This document shows positions 20,276 through 28,631 of a stretch of 39,569 nucleotides of DNA, piece by piece. The notes under the pieces were generated by a model. It saw only the letters and a list, made by a program, of their open reading frames with translations. It searched no databases and was not told where the DNA came from. Numbering within the stretch: the first letter of the stretch is position 1; each line of letters begins with the position of its first letter. A program made the translations under genes and the position numbers. The stretch is from Pseudomonadota bacterium (GTDB taxonomy: Bacteria > Pseudomonadota > Alphaproteobacteria > Rhizobiales > Pleomorphomonadaceae), in contig JAGSYV010000087.1 in NCBI GenBank assembly GCA_018262505.1, forward strand, positions 1-39,569, in the 5' to 3' direction.

Positions 20276-20944
20276 ATGGCCTTTTTCGAGACGTTGCGGA
20301 AGCCGGCTGTCCTGCCAACGCCCGAGACGGCGCTGCCAGGCCGCGCCCAGCCGCTTGCCACCGCCGAAACCCATTTCGTCAACGGCCGGCCGTTGAAGGG
20401 GCCGTTACCCGCTGGATACGCCGTCGCCATTTTCGCGCTCGGTTGCTTCTGGGGCGCCGAGCGCCTGTTCTGGCGCCTGCCGGGCGTTTACCGGACGTCG
20501 GTCGGCTACTCCGGCGGCCTCACCGAAAACCCGACCTACGAAGAGGTCTGCTCCGGCCGCACCGGTCATGCCGAAGCGGTCGAGGTGGTATTCGATCCGA
20601 ATGCCGTCTCCTACGCCGATCTGGTGCGTTTGTTCTTCGAGAGCCACGACCCGACGCAGGGTATGCGCCAAGGCAATGACGTCGGCACCCAATATCGTTC
20701 GGTGATCTTCGCGCACGACGAGGCGCAGCGCGCCGTGGCCGAGGCAGCTCGCGAAGCCTATAGCCAAGCTCTCATCAAAGCCGGGCGACCGGCGGCGATC
20801 ACCACGACGATCGAACCGGCCGGGCCTTATTATTTCGCCGAGGATTACCACCAGCAGTATCTCGCCAAAAACCCCGGCGGCTACTGCGGCCTCGGCGGTA
20901 TCGGCATCAGCTGTCCGATGCCCGGCGCCGGGGTGCTATCTTGA
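20276..20944 (+). CDS. msrA: peptide-methionine (S)-S-oxide reductase MsrA
   Basis: Reduces the S-epimer of methionine sulfoxide in proteins after oxidative damage. The 222 residues contain the catalytic-cysteine motif [28 protein letters not shown], followed by [24 protein letters not shown] and the C-terminal [15 protein letters not shown] with the expected resolving cysteines. The ATG at 20276 has AAGGA about 7 bases upstream; an in-frame ATG 69 bases upstream is outside the conserved region. It is divergent from the NnrR-like regulator, and its TGA overlaps a TTG start of the next, frameshifted FMN-reductase gene, so the two probably form an oxidative-stress operon. Confidence 0.95.
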   Translation: MAFFETLRKPAVLPTPETALPGRAQPLATAETHFVNGRPLKGPLPAGYAVAIFALGCFWGAERLFWRLPGVYRTSVGYSGGLTENPTYEEVCSGRTGHAEAVEVVFDPNAVSYADLVRLFFESHDPTQGMRQGNDVGTQYRSVIFAHDEAQRAVAEAAREAYSQALIKAGRPAAITTTIEPAGPYYFAEDYHQQYLAKNPGGYCGLGGIGISCPMPGAGVLS

Positions 20945-21533
20945 GAGGCCGGCCAGACTTGCTGGTTTTGTCCGGCTCGACGCGCGGCGGCAGTTACAAC
21001 GCGGCAGTTACAACGGCCGCCTCGCGGCGTTCATGGCGCGGGAACTCGCCGTGCGCGACACCGACGTGCGGCTTCTGTCACTCGCCGACTATCCGTTACG
21101 GCTCTATGACGGTGATCTGGAAGGAACGCGCGGCGTGCCGGAGCCGGCCCTGAAGCTTGCTGAACTCATGCTTGCCTCGAACGGCGTGTTCATTGCCTCG
21201 CCGGAATACAACCAGTCGGTGACGCCGCTTCTCAAGAATACCATCGACTGGCTGAGTCGCATCCGGGACGACCGCTACCGCGGTTTATGGACGGATCGCG
21301 TCTTTGCCCTGGGAGCGGCTTCGCCCGGTCATTTCGCCGGCATCCGCTCGCTGATGCACCTCAGGCAAATTCTCGAAAATTCCCTCGGCGCCCGGGTGCT
21401 CACCCAGCAGGTGGCGGTACCCTATGCCGACAAGGCCTTCGACGAGCGCGGCAATTTGACCAACGACAAGGCAGCGGCGCAGATCGAGCGCGTCGTTGCC
21501 GCTTTGATTGCCGAGGCTGGACGCTTCACTTAA
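20941..21533 (+). pseudogene. NADPH-dependent FMN reductase-like gene, frameshifted by a 14-bp duplication
   Basis: Flavodoxin-fold NAD(P)H-dependent FMN/quinone reductase. The N-terminus is in one frame ([14 protein letters not shown], the FMN-phosphate loop) and the rest in another ([22 protein letters not shown] ... GVFIASPEYNQSVTPLLKNTIDWLSR ... end). A perfect 14-bp tandem repeat lies exactly where the frames meet (20987-21014). Removing one copy restores a continuous 192-residue protein reading [21 protein letters not shown], which fits the family exactly. The proposed start is a TTG at 20941 that overlaps the msrA stop. As written, an initiation at ATG 21033 would lack the FMN loop and is unlikely to bind cofactor normally. 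It may also be an assembly error. Confidence 0.85.
20987..21014 (+). repeat. 14-bp perfect tandem duplication disrupting the FMN reductase
   Basis: GCGGCAGTTACAAC is present twice head to tail (20987-21000 and 21001-21014). Because 14 is not a multiple of three, it shifts the frame just after the FMN-binding [10 protein letters not shown] segment. Loss of one copy by slippage would restore the gene, so the locus could switch reversibly. Confidence 0.9.
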
Positions 21534-21536
21534 GTC

Positions 21537-22847
21537 TCAGTCCACCCGCGCAATCACATGAAAGAAACTGCCGCTGACAGAACCACGCCGTGATCCGTCG
21601 AGTATCGGTGCATTGCCGTGGGCGTCGGCGACCTCGGCGAGCGGCGCGTCGCTGCCAGTCGTCTGGGTCGAGGCATAATGGAACTCGTGACCGGAAAGTA
21701 TGGCACCGGTCGGACCGAGCGGGCCATCGGCAAGTAATCTTGCCCGGCGATAGCCGAGATGCAGCCGGCGCTTTTCATAGCTGGTTTCAAGGCCAAGCAG
21801 GCCGGCCATGGCATGGCGGGTTCCGGTCGCGTCGACGAGGCCCATTCCCAGCACCATGTAGCCACCGCATTCACCGTGTACCGGCTTTTCCGTCGCAAAC
21901 CGTCTGAGGCCTTCGAGGAAGCCGTCCGCCGCCGCCAAGGCGCCCGCGTGAAGTTCGGGATAGCCACCTGGCAGCCAACAGACGTCGGCGGTGGGATCGG
22001 GTGCCTCATCTGCGAGAGGCGAGAAGGACAGGATTTCGGCACCAGCTGACCGCCAAGCGGCGAGATGGTGCGGATAGACAAAACTGAATGCGGCATCGCG
22101 GGCAAGCGCAATGCGTTGACCGGGCGGTGACAGCGGCGCGGTAGCCGCAAGTGTCGACGGCGCCACATTGCCACAGAGATCGATCAAACGATCGATATCA
22201 ACGTTCCGTTCAGCGAAATCGGCCAGCGCGTCGAGTCGGCGATGCAGATCATCCGTCTCCTCGGCCTGGACCAGGCCGAGATGCCGCTCCGGTAGCTCGA
22301 TCGTCGCCTCACGCGGCAGGGCGCCCAACACCGGGAGGCCGAGCGCCTCGATCGCCTCGGTGCAAAGCCGGCGATGACGTTCAGAGCCGACTCGGTTGAG
22401 CACGACACCAAGGATCGTCAATCTGGGATCGAGAAGCTTGGCGCCAAGCGCCACGGCGGCGGCCGATGTCGACTGGCCCGTCACGTCGAGCACCAGCAGT
22501 ACCTTGAGGCCGAGGGCGGCGGCGATGTCGGCCGACGATCCCGTGCGACCGATCTCACGGCCGACACCGTCAAAGAGGCCCATCAGCCCTTCGGCCACTA
22601 AAACGTCTGCGCCCTCAGCCTGGCGAGCGACAAGGCCGGCCACCTGCTCGGGCGTCATCGCCCAACTGTCGAGGTTGACACCAGGCCGACCGGCGGCAGC
22701 GGCGTGAAAAGCCGGATCGATGTAATCCGGGCCGCATTTGACCGGTGCGACCTTCAATCCGCGCTTGGCGAGCGCGGCCATCAGCCCCAGCGACACCGTC
22801 GTCTTGCCGGCGCCGGAGCGCACCGATGCGATCAGAAAGCCCTTCAT
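21537..22847 (-). CDS. cobB: hydrogenobyrinic acid a,c-diamide synthase CobB
   Basis: Amidates side chains a and c of hydrogenobyrinic acid in the oxygen-dependent cobalamin pathway, using ATP and glutamine (CbiA is the equivalent for cobyrinic acid). From the ATG at 22847 it is 436 residues. The N-terminal P-loop domain shows FLIASVRSGAGKTTVSLGLM and PVKCGPDYIDPAFH. The C-terminal class I glutamine amidotransferase domain has PVHGECGGYMVLG, with the catalytic-type cysteine, and LSGHEFHYAS. A longer frame reaching 23009 overlaps cbiD and is not needed. Divergent from cbiD by 74 bases, and convergent with the FMN reductase pseudogene (3 bases apart). Confidence 0.94.
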   Translation of the reverse strand: MKGFLIASVRSGAGKTTVSLGLMAALAKRGLKVAPVKCGPDYIDPAFHAAAAGRPGVNLDSWAMTPEQVAGLVARQAEGADVLVAEGLMGLFDGVGREIGRTGSSADIAAALGLKVLLVLDVTGQSTSAAAVALGAKLLDPRLTILGVVLNRVGSERHRRLCTEAIEALGLPVLGALPREATIELPERHLGLVQAEETDDLHRRLDALADFAERNVDIDRLIDLCGNVAPSTLAATAPLSPPGQRIALARDAAFSFVYPHHLAAWRSAGAEILSFSPLADEAPDPTADVCWLPGGYPELHAGALAAADGFLEGLRRFATEKPVHGECGGYMVLGMGLVDATGTRHAMAGLLGLETSYEKRRLHLGYRRARLLADGPLGPTGAILSGHEFHYASTQTTGSDAPLAEVADAHGNAPILDGSRRGSVSGSFFHVIARVD

Positions 22848-22921
22848 CGCCGCTTCACCTTTCCCCTTGACCGGATAGCAGACAGCGCCGACGTTGTCGC
22901 CCGAAAGGATCGATCGGATCG

Positions 22922-24037
22922 ATGGTGGATACGGACAAGGAAACGGGCGGTGAAACACCGCACCTGAGACGCGGCTGGACCACCGGCAGCTGCGCCACCG
23001 CCGCGACACGCGCCGCCTTCGAAGGCCTCGTTAGCGGCCATTTTCCGGATCCGGTGACGGTGACTTTGCCGGGCGGCCAAACACCGGCCTTCGCCCTGGC
23101 GAGCACTACCGTCGGCGATAACTGGACCCGCGCCGGCGTGGTCAAGGATGCCGGCGACGATCCCGACGTCACCCATGGTGCCCTTATTCTCGCGACGGTG
23201 CGGCCGGCGGCGGTGGGCGCCGGCCTGGTGTTCCGAGCCGGCCCTGGGGTCGGTACCGTCACCCGCCCCGGCCTGCCGCTTGCCGTCGGCGAGCCGGCGA
23301 TCAACCCGGTGCCGCGCGCCATGATCGCGCGGACGCTCGACGAAGCGCGTGCCACCATCGGCGGCCCCGAGGATATCGAGGTGGAGATTTCGATCGAGAA
23401 CGGCGAGAAGCTGGCCGAGCGGACGCTCAACGGCCGGCTTGGCATCCTTGGCGGCCTTTCCATTCTCGGCACCACGGGCATCGTCGTCCCCTTTTCCTGC
23501 GCCGCCTGGATCGCCTCCATCCAGCGCGGCATCGACGTGGCGCGTGCCTCGGGCTTTACCCATGTCGCCGCCTCGACCGGCAACACCTCTGAGCAGGCGG
23601 CAAAGGCCCTTTACGATCTCGACGATGTCCAACTGATCGACATGGGCGACTTCGTCGGCGGAACGTTGAAATACCTCAGGAAGGCGCCGGTGCTGCGTGT
23701 GACGCTGGCGCTCGGTTTCGCCAAGGGGGTCAAGCTCGGCCAGGGCCTCCTCGACCTTCATTCCAAGCGCGGGTCAGTCGACCTTGCGGCGCTCTCGGCG
23801 ATTGTCACTGACCTCGGCGGCAGTGATGAGCTTGTTCAAACCATCAGCAGCGCCAACACCGCCCTGGAAGCGCTCACGCTCTGCCGCGCGGCCGGCATTC
23901 CCATTGCCGAGGCGGTTGCCGAACGCGGTCTTGCGACCGCTGCCGCGCTGATCGCCGGTCATGGCATGGAGCTGGAAGTCGTGCTGTTTGACCGGAGCGG
24001 CCGGTTATTGGCCGGCACCGGCTTCCGGAAAGTCTAG
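22922..24037 (+). CDS. cbiD: cobalt-precorrin-5B/precorrin C1-methyltransferase CbiD
   Basis: CbiD methylates C1 of the corrin ring in the anaerobic pathway. The 371 residues show family motifs [18 protein letters not shown] near the N-terminus, [46 protein letters not shown] and [20 protein letters not shown]. CbiD here sits among oxygen-dependent genes (cobG, cobN, cobE) and no cobF is visible, so it may perform the CobF step on a metal-free intermediate; that is inference. The gene lies on the plus strand between cobB and cobM. Its stop TAG shares the palindrome CTAG with the cobM stop, a 4-base convergent overlap. AAAGGA lies rather far (12 bases) from the ATG. Confidence 0.94.
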   Translation: MVDTDKETGGETPHLRRGWTTGSCATAATRAAFEGLVSGHFPDPVTVTLPGGQTPAFALASTTVGDNWTRAGVVKDAGDDPDVTHGALILATVRPAAVGAGLVFRAGPGVGTVTRPGLPLAVGEPAINPVPRAMIARTLDEARATIGGPEDIEVEISIENGEKLAERTLNGRLGILGGLSILGTTGIVVPFSCAAWIASIQRGIDVARASGFTHVAASTGNTSEQAAKALYDLDDVQLIDMGDFVGGTLKYLRKAPVLRVTLALGFAKGVKLGQGLLDLHSKRGSVDLAALSAIVTDLGGSDELVQTISSANTALEALTLCRAAGIPIAEAVAERGLATAAALIAGHGMELEVVLFDRSGRLLAGTGFRKV

Positions 24038-24816
24038 TCTTCGCCCTCCCCCGCCCGGGAATCACGTCTCCGGAAACGACGCTGGTAGTCGACCGAATAG
24101 AGCGCGCTTGCTCTGAAATCCTCGGCGCCGAGCACCCATCCCACCAGGATCAACGCCGTCCGTTCCACCGGCGCGCTCTGGAACTCGCCAAGAATGGTGG
24201 CCAATGTTCCCTTGACGATCCGCTCGTCCGGCCAGCTTGCCCGGTAAACGACGGCGACCGGGCAGTCGGCACCATAATAGGGGATGAGCTCCGCGACGAT
24301 ACGATCGATGACGTGGATGGAAAGATGGAGCGCAAGCGTCGCGCCGGTGGCAGCGAAGGCGGCGAGCTTTTCCTTTTCCGGCATGGCAGAGGCGCGGCCG
24401 GAAGTCCGGGTCAGGACCAGCGACTGGCCAACCTCCGGCAGCGTCAGCTCGCGACCGAGTGCCGCCGCCGCCGCTGCAAAGGCAGGCACGCCGGGCGTCA
24501 CCGTGTAGGCAATGCCGTGTTTTTCCAACAGACGAATCTGCTCGCCAAGGGCGCTCCACACCGACAGATCGCCGGAGTGAAGCCGCGCCACGTCCTGGCC
24601 GTCTCGTTGGGCTCGAAGATACTCCGCCTCGATCTCTTCCAGCGATAGCGGCGCCGTGTCGACGATGCGAGCGCCCTCGGGGCAATGAGCGAGGATGGCC
24701 GGCGGAATCAGCGAGCCCGCGTAGAGGCAAACGGGGCAGGCGGCGATCAGCTCGCGGCCGCGCAATGTCAGAAGATCGGGCGCGCCGGGGCCGGCACCGA
24801 TGAAGTGTACAGTCAT
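24034..24816 (-). CDS. cobM: precorrin-4 C11-methyltransferase CobM
   Basis: SAM-dependent methyltransferase that converts precorrin-4 to precorrin-5. The 260 residues start [42 protein letters not shown], diagnostic of CobM/CbiF. Other tetrapyrrole-methylase motifs are [41 protein letters not shown] and [15 protein letters not shown]. The start overlaps the cobE stop (ATGA, 4 bases). It is the last gene of the cobL-cobE-cobM run and meets cbiD end to end at a shared CTAG. Confidence 0.96.
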   Translation of the reverse strand: MTVHFIGAGPGAPDLLTLRGRELIAACPVCLYAGSLIPPAILAHCPEGARIVDTAPLSLEEIEAEYLRAQRDGQDVARLHSGDLSVWSALGEQIRLLEKHGIAYTVTPGVPAFAAAAAALGRELTLPEVGQSLVLTRTSGRASAMPEKEKLAAFAATGATLALHLSIHVIDRIVAELIPYYGADCPVAVVYRASWPDERIVKGTLATILGEFQSAPVERTALILVGWVLGAEDFRASALYSVDYQRRFRRRDSRAGEGED

Positions 24817-25193
24817 CCAGAAATCTCCTCGGCCACCGCGACGGTGACACCTGCCTCGGTACGGCGCGGAACGATCAACCGCGCCCGGCCGGCAAACGCG
24901 GCGAGCGCGGCAGCTTCGGCGACCGACGGTATGCCGAAGCGGTCGAGCGCAGCTGATGATGGCGTGGCGATGCGATCGGCCATGGCGGCGAGCGCGACGC
25001 GCGGCAGAAACACCAGCGGCAGGGCGAGACGCTCGGCCGCTTCGCTCAGCGCCGCCTCGTCACGTTTGTCCTCGATGGTGAAGAGGCCAACTGCGGGAGC
25101 AAGGCCTGCTGTTACTGCCGCGACCAGCCTGACGATCGCTTCGGCCGATACGCCCTTGCGACAGCCGACGCCGATGGCCAACGGGCCGCTCAC
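24813..25193 (-). CDS. cobE: cobalamin biosynthesis protein CobE (CbiG C-terminal domain-like)
   Basis: Small protein similar to the C-terminal part of CbiG. CobE occurs in oxygen-dependent pathways, where its exact biochemical step is uncertain. It starts [23 protein letters not shown] and continues [22 protein letters not shown] ... [37 protein letters not shown], all recognisable for the family; the GCRKG motif is the strongest. The GTG at 25193 gives 126 residues and a GTGA overlap with the cobL stop; a second GTG at 25211 would add six residues. Position between cobL and cobM supports the call. Confidence 0.9.
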   Translation of the reverse strand: MSGPLAIGVGCRKGVSAEAIVRLVAAVTAGLAPAVGLFTIEDKRDEAALSEAAERLALPLVFLPRVALAAMADRIATPSSAALDRFGIPSVAEAAALAAFAGRARLIVPRRTEAGVTVAVAEEISG

Positions 25194-26376
25194 GGCTTCA
25201 CCCAGGCCCACTGGACCACCGGTAACGCCGGCCGTAGGGCATGGAAGCCGCCGATGCGGTCGAGGCGGGAAATGGCGATCTGCGTCAGGTCGCCACCCAG
25301 TCGGGCCTGCAGCGCGAAAACTTCGGTCGTCGTTTCTACCGTCACGGCGTTGATGACCAGGCGGCCGCCGGATTTGAGCCGGTCGAGACAGGCATCGACG
25401 ACACCGGGATCGCCCGAGCCGCCGCCGATGAAGATGGCGTGGGGATCGGGAAGACCGGCAAGGCCGGCCGGCGCTTTGGTTTCAATCACATGAAGGTCGG
25501 GAACGCCGAAGCTTAAGGCGTTGCGGGTGATGCGGGCGGCACGCGCCGCATTTTCCTCGATAGCGACAGCGCGGAGCGAGGGATCTGAGAGCATCCACTC
25601 GATGGCGACCGAACCCGAGCCGGCGCCGATATCCCATAGCGTCTCGCCGCGGGTCGGCCTGAGCGCGGCGACGGTGAGCGCCCTGACCTCGCGTTTTGAA
25701 ATTTGGCCGTCATGCTCGAACCGCGAGCATCCGGCTTACCCTCCACCTCCACCGCAATGAGGTTGAGCGGATCGATGTTTTCGAGGTCGAACGTGTCGGC
25801 AAAGGCCGAGCGACGGCGTTCCCGGAGGCCCCCCATCGCTTCGAGCACGGTGAAGCGGCTCCTGCCCAGGCCGCGCGCCGTCAAAAGCGCCGCCAGCCTT
25901 GCCGGCGTCGTGCCATCCCAGGACAGGGCGAGCAGCCGGGCGCCGGGCTGGACATGCGGCAGGACACGCTCGAGCGCCCTGCCGTGCAGGCTGACGCGGA
26001 CGACGTCCTGACCCGGCCAGCCGAGCCGAGCGGCGGCCAGCGCGAAGGCGGAGGGCGCTGGCAGGACGGTCATTTCCCTGGGATCGACGATCTCCGCGAG
26101 AAGCGAGCCGACGCCATAGAAGAAGGGATCGCCGGAGGCCAGTACCGCCACCGGGCTGCCGCGCCGGGCGAGAATGGCCGGAAAAGCGTCTTTAAGCGGC
26201 GACGGCCAGGCCAGCGAGATCGCCGGATCGGCCTTGATGAGATCAAGATGCCGACGGCCGCCTACGATGAAACCCGCTTGTGCGATCGCCGAAACTGCCG
26301 CAGGAGAGAGACCGTCGAGACCGTCCTCTCCGAGGCCGACGATCGTCAGCCAGGGTGGAAGGGAGGTTTCAGCCAT
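25190..26376 (-). pseudogene. cobL: precorrin-6Y C5,15-methyltransferase (decarboxylating) CobL, frame-disrupted
   Basis: CobL methylates C5 and C15 and decarboxylates precorrin-6B. The CbiE-like N-terminal methylase domain is intact in one frame (MAETSLPPWLTIVGLGEDGLDGLSPAA ... VLASGDPFFYGVGS ... LNLIAVEVEGKPDAR). The CbiT-like C-terminal domain is in another frame (FEHDGQISKREVRALTVAALRPTRGETLWDIGAGSGSVAIEWMLSD ... IFIGGGSGD). Between them about 10-12 codons of the usual linker are missing, together with a shift of frame, at a 7-bp inverted repeat. The CbiT part has no start codon of its own in the open stretch before its SAM motif, so separate translation of a complete CbiT domain is unlikely. 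Start ATG 26376 has GGAG upstream and overlaps the cobK start. Confidence 0.85.
25712..25730 (-). repeat. 7-bp inverted repeat at the cobL frame break
   Basis: ATGCTCG (25712-25718) and CGAGCAT (25724-25730) are perfect inverted copies around AACCG, precisely where the CbiE frame of cobL loses homology and the CbiT frame begins. Deletions often form at such hairpins during replication, or collapse in assembly. Confidence 0.7.
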
Positions 26377-27154
26377 GGGAGACTCCGCTAGACCAATGCG
26401 CATTCTCGTCCTGGGTGGAACCACCGAGGCTTCCCGCCTCTCCGAGCGGCTGCAAAAGCGCCAGGACATCTGGGCGCTGCTGTCGCTGGCTGGCCGTACC
26501 CACGAGCCGGCAGCTCAGGCGCTCAATACTCGTGTCGGCGGCTTCGGCGGCATCGAGGGGCTCGCAGTCTTTCTTCGCGACCAGCAGATCGACCTGCTGA
26601 TCGATGCCACTCATCCCTTCGCCGCCCGCATTTCCGCCAATGCGGTGGCGGCCAGTGAGATGACCCGCGTGCCGCTCGTCCGCTACACGCGCGAACCGTG
26701 GAAGCCGGTGCCGGGCGACAACTGGCTCGAGGTGCCCGACCTCGACACCGCCTGTGCAGCGCTCGGCCCCGAGCCGAAATGCGTCTTCCTGACCGTCGGC
26801 CGGCTCGGCCTTTCCGCCTTTGAGGCGGCACCGCAGCACCATTATATCGTCCGGTCCATCGACCCGCCGCATGAGCTGAATCTGCCGGATTACCGATTGC
26901 TGCTGGAGCGCGGGCCGTTCGACGAGGAATCGCAGGCCCGGCTGATGCAGGCCGAGCGGGTGGACATCATGGTCACCAAGAACGCCGGCGGCGACGCTAC
27001 CTACGGCAAGGTGGCGGCCGCCCGCCGCCTCGGCCTGCCGGTGATCATGGTCGCGCCGCCCGAGCCGGTCAGCGTCACCACCTACCACGAGCTTGACGAT
27101 CTGATGGCCGACATCGAGGCGCGGCTTGCTCATGCCGCCCCTCCGCTTGCCTGA
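26375..27154 (+). CDS. cobK: precorrin-6A reductase CobK
   Basis: NADPH-dependent reductase that converts precorrin-6A to precorrin-6B. Motifs include MRILVLGGTTEASRLSERL at the nucleotide-binding N-terminus, LLIDATHPFAARISANAVAA, the FLTVGRLGLSAFE segment and DIMVTKNAGGDATYGKVAAARRLGLPVIMVAPP near the end. From the ATG at 26375 it has 259 residues; GGGAGG lies about 8 bases upstream. A second ATG at 26396, directly at MRILVLGG, is also possible. With the first start, the cobK and cobL start codons overlap in the palindrome CCATGG. It converges on cobJ with a 25-base overlap, so it is enclosed by minus-strand cob genes. Confidence 0.95.
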   Translation: MGDSARPMRILVLGGTTEASRLSERLQKRQDIWALLSLAGRTHEPAAQALNTRVGGFGGIEGLAVFLRDQQIDLLIDATHPFAARISANAVAASEMTRVPLVRYTREPWKPVPGDNWLEVPDLDTACAALGPEPKCVFLTVGRLGLSAFEAAPQHHYIVRSIDPPHELNLPDYRLLLERGPFDEESQARLMQAERVDIMVTKNAGGDATYGKVAAARRLGLPVIMVAPPEPVSVTTYHELDDLMADIEARLAHAAPPLA

Positions 27155-27897
27155 CGCGGGCTGAGAATCCACGGCGTTCCATCCGGCCGGTCGATCAACC
27201 GGCTTTCCGAGGAGCCGATGATCACCAGCGTCGCCATGTCGACGATGGTGGGATCGGCATCGGCAAGTGTCGTCACGACGATCCGCTCGTCCGGCCGACC
27301 GACGGCACGAGCAAAAGCAACCGGCGTCGAACCAACCTTCAGGCCTCTCAGAAGATCGAAGGCTTCGAAGATGCGGGTCGGCCGCGCTTTCGAGGCGGGA
27401 TTATAGAGAGCGATGACGAAATCGCCGTTGGCGGCGGCCCGCAGCCGTTTTTCGACAAGCGTCCACGGCTTGAGGTTGTCGGACAGCGAGATGGCGCAGA
27501 AATCGTGGCCGAGCGGGGCGCCAAGCCGGGCCGCTGCCGCCTGCATGGCCGAAACGCCTGGCATCACTGTGACGGGCAGATCACGAGCGGCTTCATCGAC
27601 CTCCACCGCCTCGACGACGGCCGCCGCCATGGCGAAAACGCCGGGATCACCGCCCGAGACAACGGCGACGATGCGGCCGGCGCGGGCGAGATCGATAGCA
27701 AGCCGCGCCCGGTCGAGTTCGACGCGATTGTCACTGCCGTGCCGTGCCTGACCGGGGCGTTCCGGACAGCGGGCGAGATAGGGCTCGTAGCCGACGAGAT
27801 CGGTTGCCCGTTCCAGCGCGGCGCTCACTTCCGGTGTTCGCCAGTGCTCGGGGCCGGGGCCGAGGCCGACCACCAGGATCTCGCCCGTTGCGCTCAT
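27130..27897 (-). CDS. cobJ: precorrin-3B C17-methyltransferase CobJ
   Basis: Methylates C17 with ring contraction, turning precorrin-3B into precorrin-4. The 255 residues show EILVVGLGPGPEHWRTPEV, LVGYEPYLARCPERPGQARHGSDNR, VVSGGDPGVFAMAAAVVEA, VTVMPGVSAMQAAAARLGAPLGHDFCAISLSDNLKPW and IALYNPASKARPTRI, all characteristic of CobJ/CbiH. The ATG overlaps the cobI stop by 4 bases (ATGA). It is the last gene before the oppositely oriented cobK, whose 3' end overlaps it by 25 bases. Confidence 0.96.
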   Translation of the reverse strand: MSATGEILVVGLGPGPEHWRTPEVSAALERATDLVGYEPYLARCPERPGQARHGSDNRVELDRARLAIDLARAGRIVAVVSGGDPGVFAMAAAVVEAVEVDEAARDLPVTVMPGVSAMQAAAARLGAPLGHDFCAISLSDNLKPWTLVEKRLRAAANGDFVIALYNPASKARPTRIFEAFDLLRGLKVGSTPVAFARAVGRPDERIVVTTLADADPTIVDMATLVIIGSSESRLIDRPDGTPWILSPRQASGGAA

Positions 27898-28631
27898 GGT
27901 CGCCGCCCCTCACCACCAATCAGAATCAGCGAGAAATAGGGCGAGGCGTCATCCGCCTTGTCGACGAGCGGCAGCACCACCTCGCCCTCCATCGAGCCAC
28001 GTTCGATGTAGATGGCACGCTGAGCGAGGCCGGCCCGGGTGATTGCTCGCCTGACCTTCGGGAAGTTGGTGCCGAGCTTCATGATCACCGCTGCGTCGGC
28101 GCCTGCGAGCCGGGCAGCAAGATCATCTTCGTCCAGAGTACCCGGCAATACGGCAAGCACGTCATCACCCCAGGTCATCGGCAGACCAGCCGCCGAGGCG
28201 CAGCCCGAGAAGCCGGTGACTCCCGGCGTGATTCGCACCGGGAAACGGTCCTTGAGGCGGATGTAGAGATGCATGAAGGAGCCGTAGAACAGCGGGTCAC
28301 CCTCGGCGATCAGCACCACGTCGCGCCCTGCAGCCAGATGGGTTGCCAGCGCCTCGGCCGCCTCGGCGTAGAAGCCACCGACCTCGCGCACGTAGAGCGG
28401 GTCGGCAAAGCTCATCTCGGTGGTGAGCGGATAGTGAAGCGGCAACTCCTCGGTGCCCGGCCGCACGTAGGACTCGACGATGGTACGGGCGTGGCCGCGC
28501 CGGCCCTTCTTGGCGAAATAGGCAAGAACGGGCGCCGAACCAATCAATCTCGCTGCCCGGACGGTGATCAGCTCGGGATCGCCGGGACCGACGCCAACGC
28601 CATGCAACGTGCCAGGAAGAACAGTGGTCAT
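27894..28631 (-). CDS. cobI: precorrin-2 C20-methyltransferase CobI
   Basis: First committed corrin-ring step: methylation of precorrin-2 at C20. The 245 residues begin [50 protein letters not shown], with the CobI/CbiL-typical [12 protein letters not shown]. Further motifs are [41 protein letters not shown] and [16 protein letters not shown]. Both ends overlap neighbours by 4 bases (ATGA with cobH and with cobJ), so it is part of one polycistronic unit. Confidence 0.96.
   Translation of the reverse strand: MTTVLPGTLHGVGVGPGDPELITVRAARLIGSAPVLAYFAKKGRRGHARTIVESYVRPGTEELPLHYPLTTEMSFADPLYVREVGGFYAEAAEALATHLAAGRDVVLIAEGDPLFYGSFMHLYIRLKDRFPVRITPGVTGFSGCASAAGLPMTWGDDVLAVLPGTLDEDDLAARLAGADAAVIMKLGTNFPKVRRAITRAGLAQRAIYIERGSMEGEVVLPLVDKADDASPYFSLILIGGEGRRP

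Noticed and set aside
22844-23761. 305-codon minus-strand frame over cbiD
   Set aside because: Shadow of cbiD; no family motif, and it conflicts with the cobB and cbiD starts.
25513-25720. Separate CbiE and CbiT genes instead of a broken cobL
   Set aside because: The CbiT half has no start codon before its SAM-binding motif and the linker is partly deleted, so two independent functional genes are unlikely.
25690-25735. Programmed -1 frameshift in cobL
   Set aside because: The needed shift is -1, but no canonical slippery heptamer is in frame before the hairpin, and about 10-12 linker codons are missing, which a frameshift would not explain.
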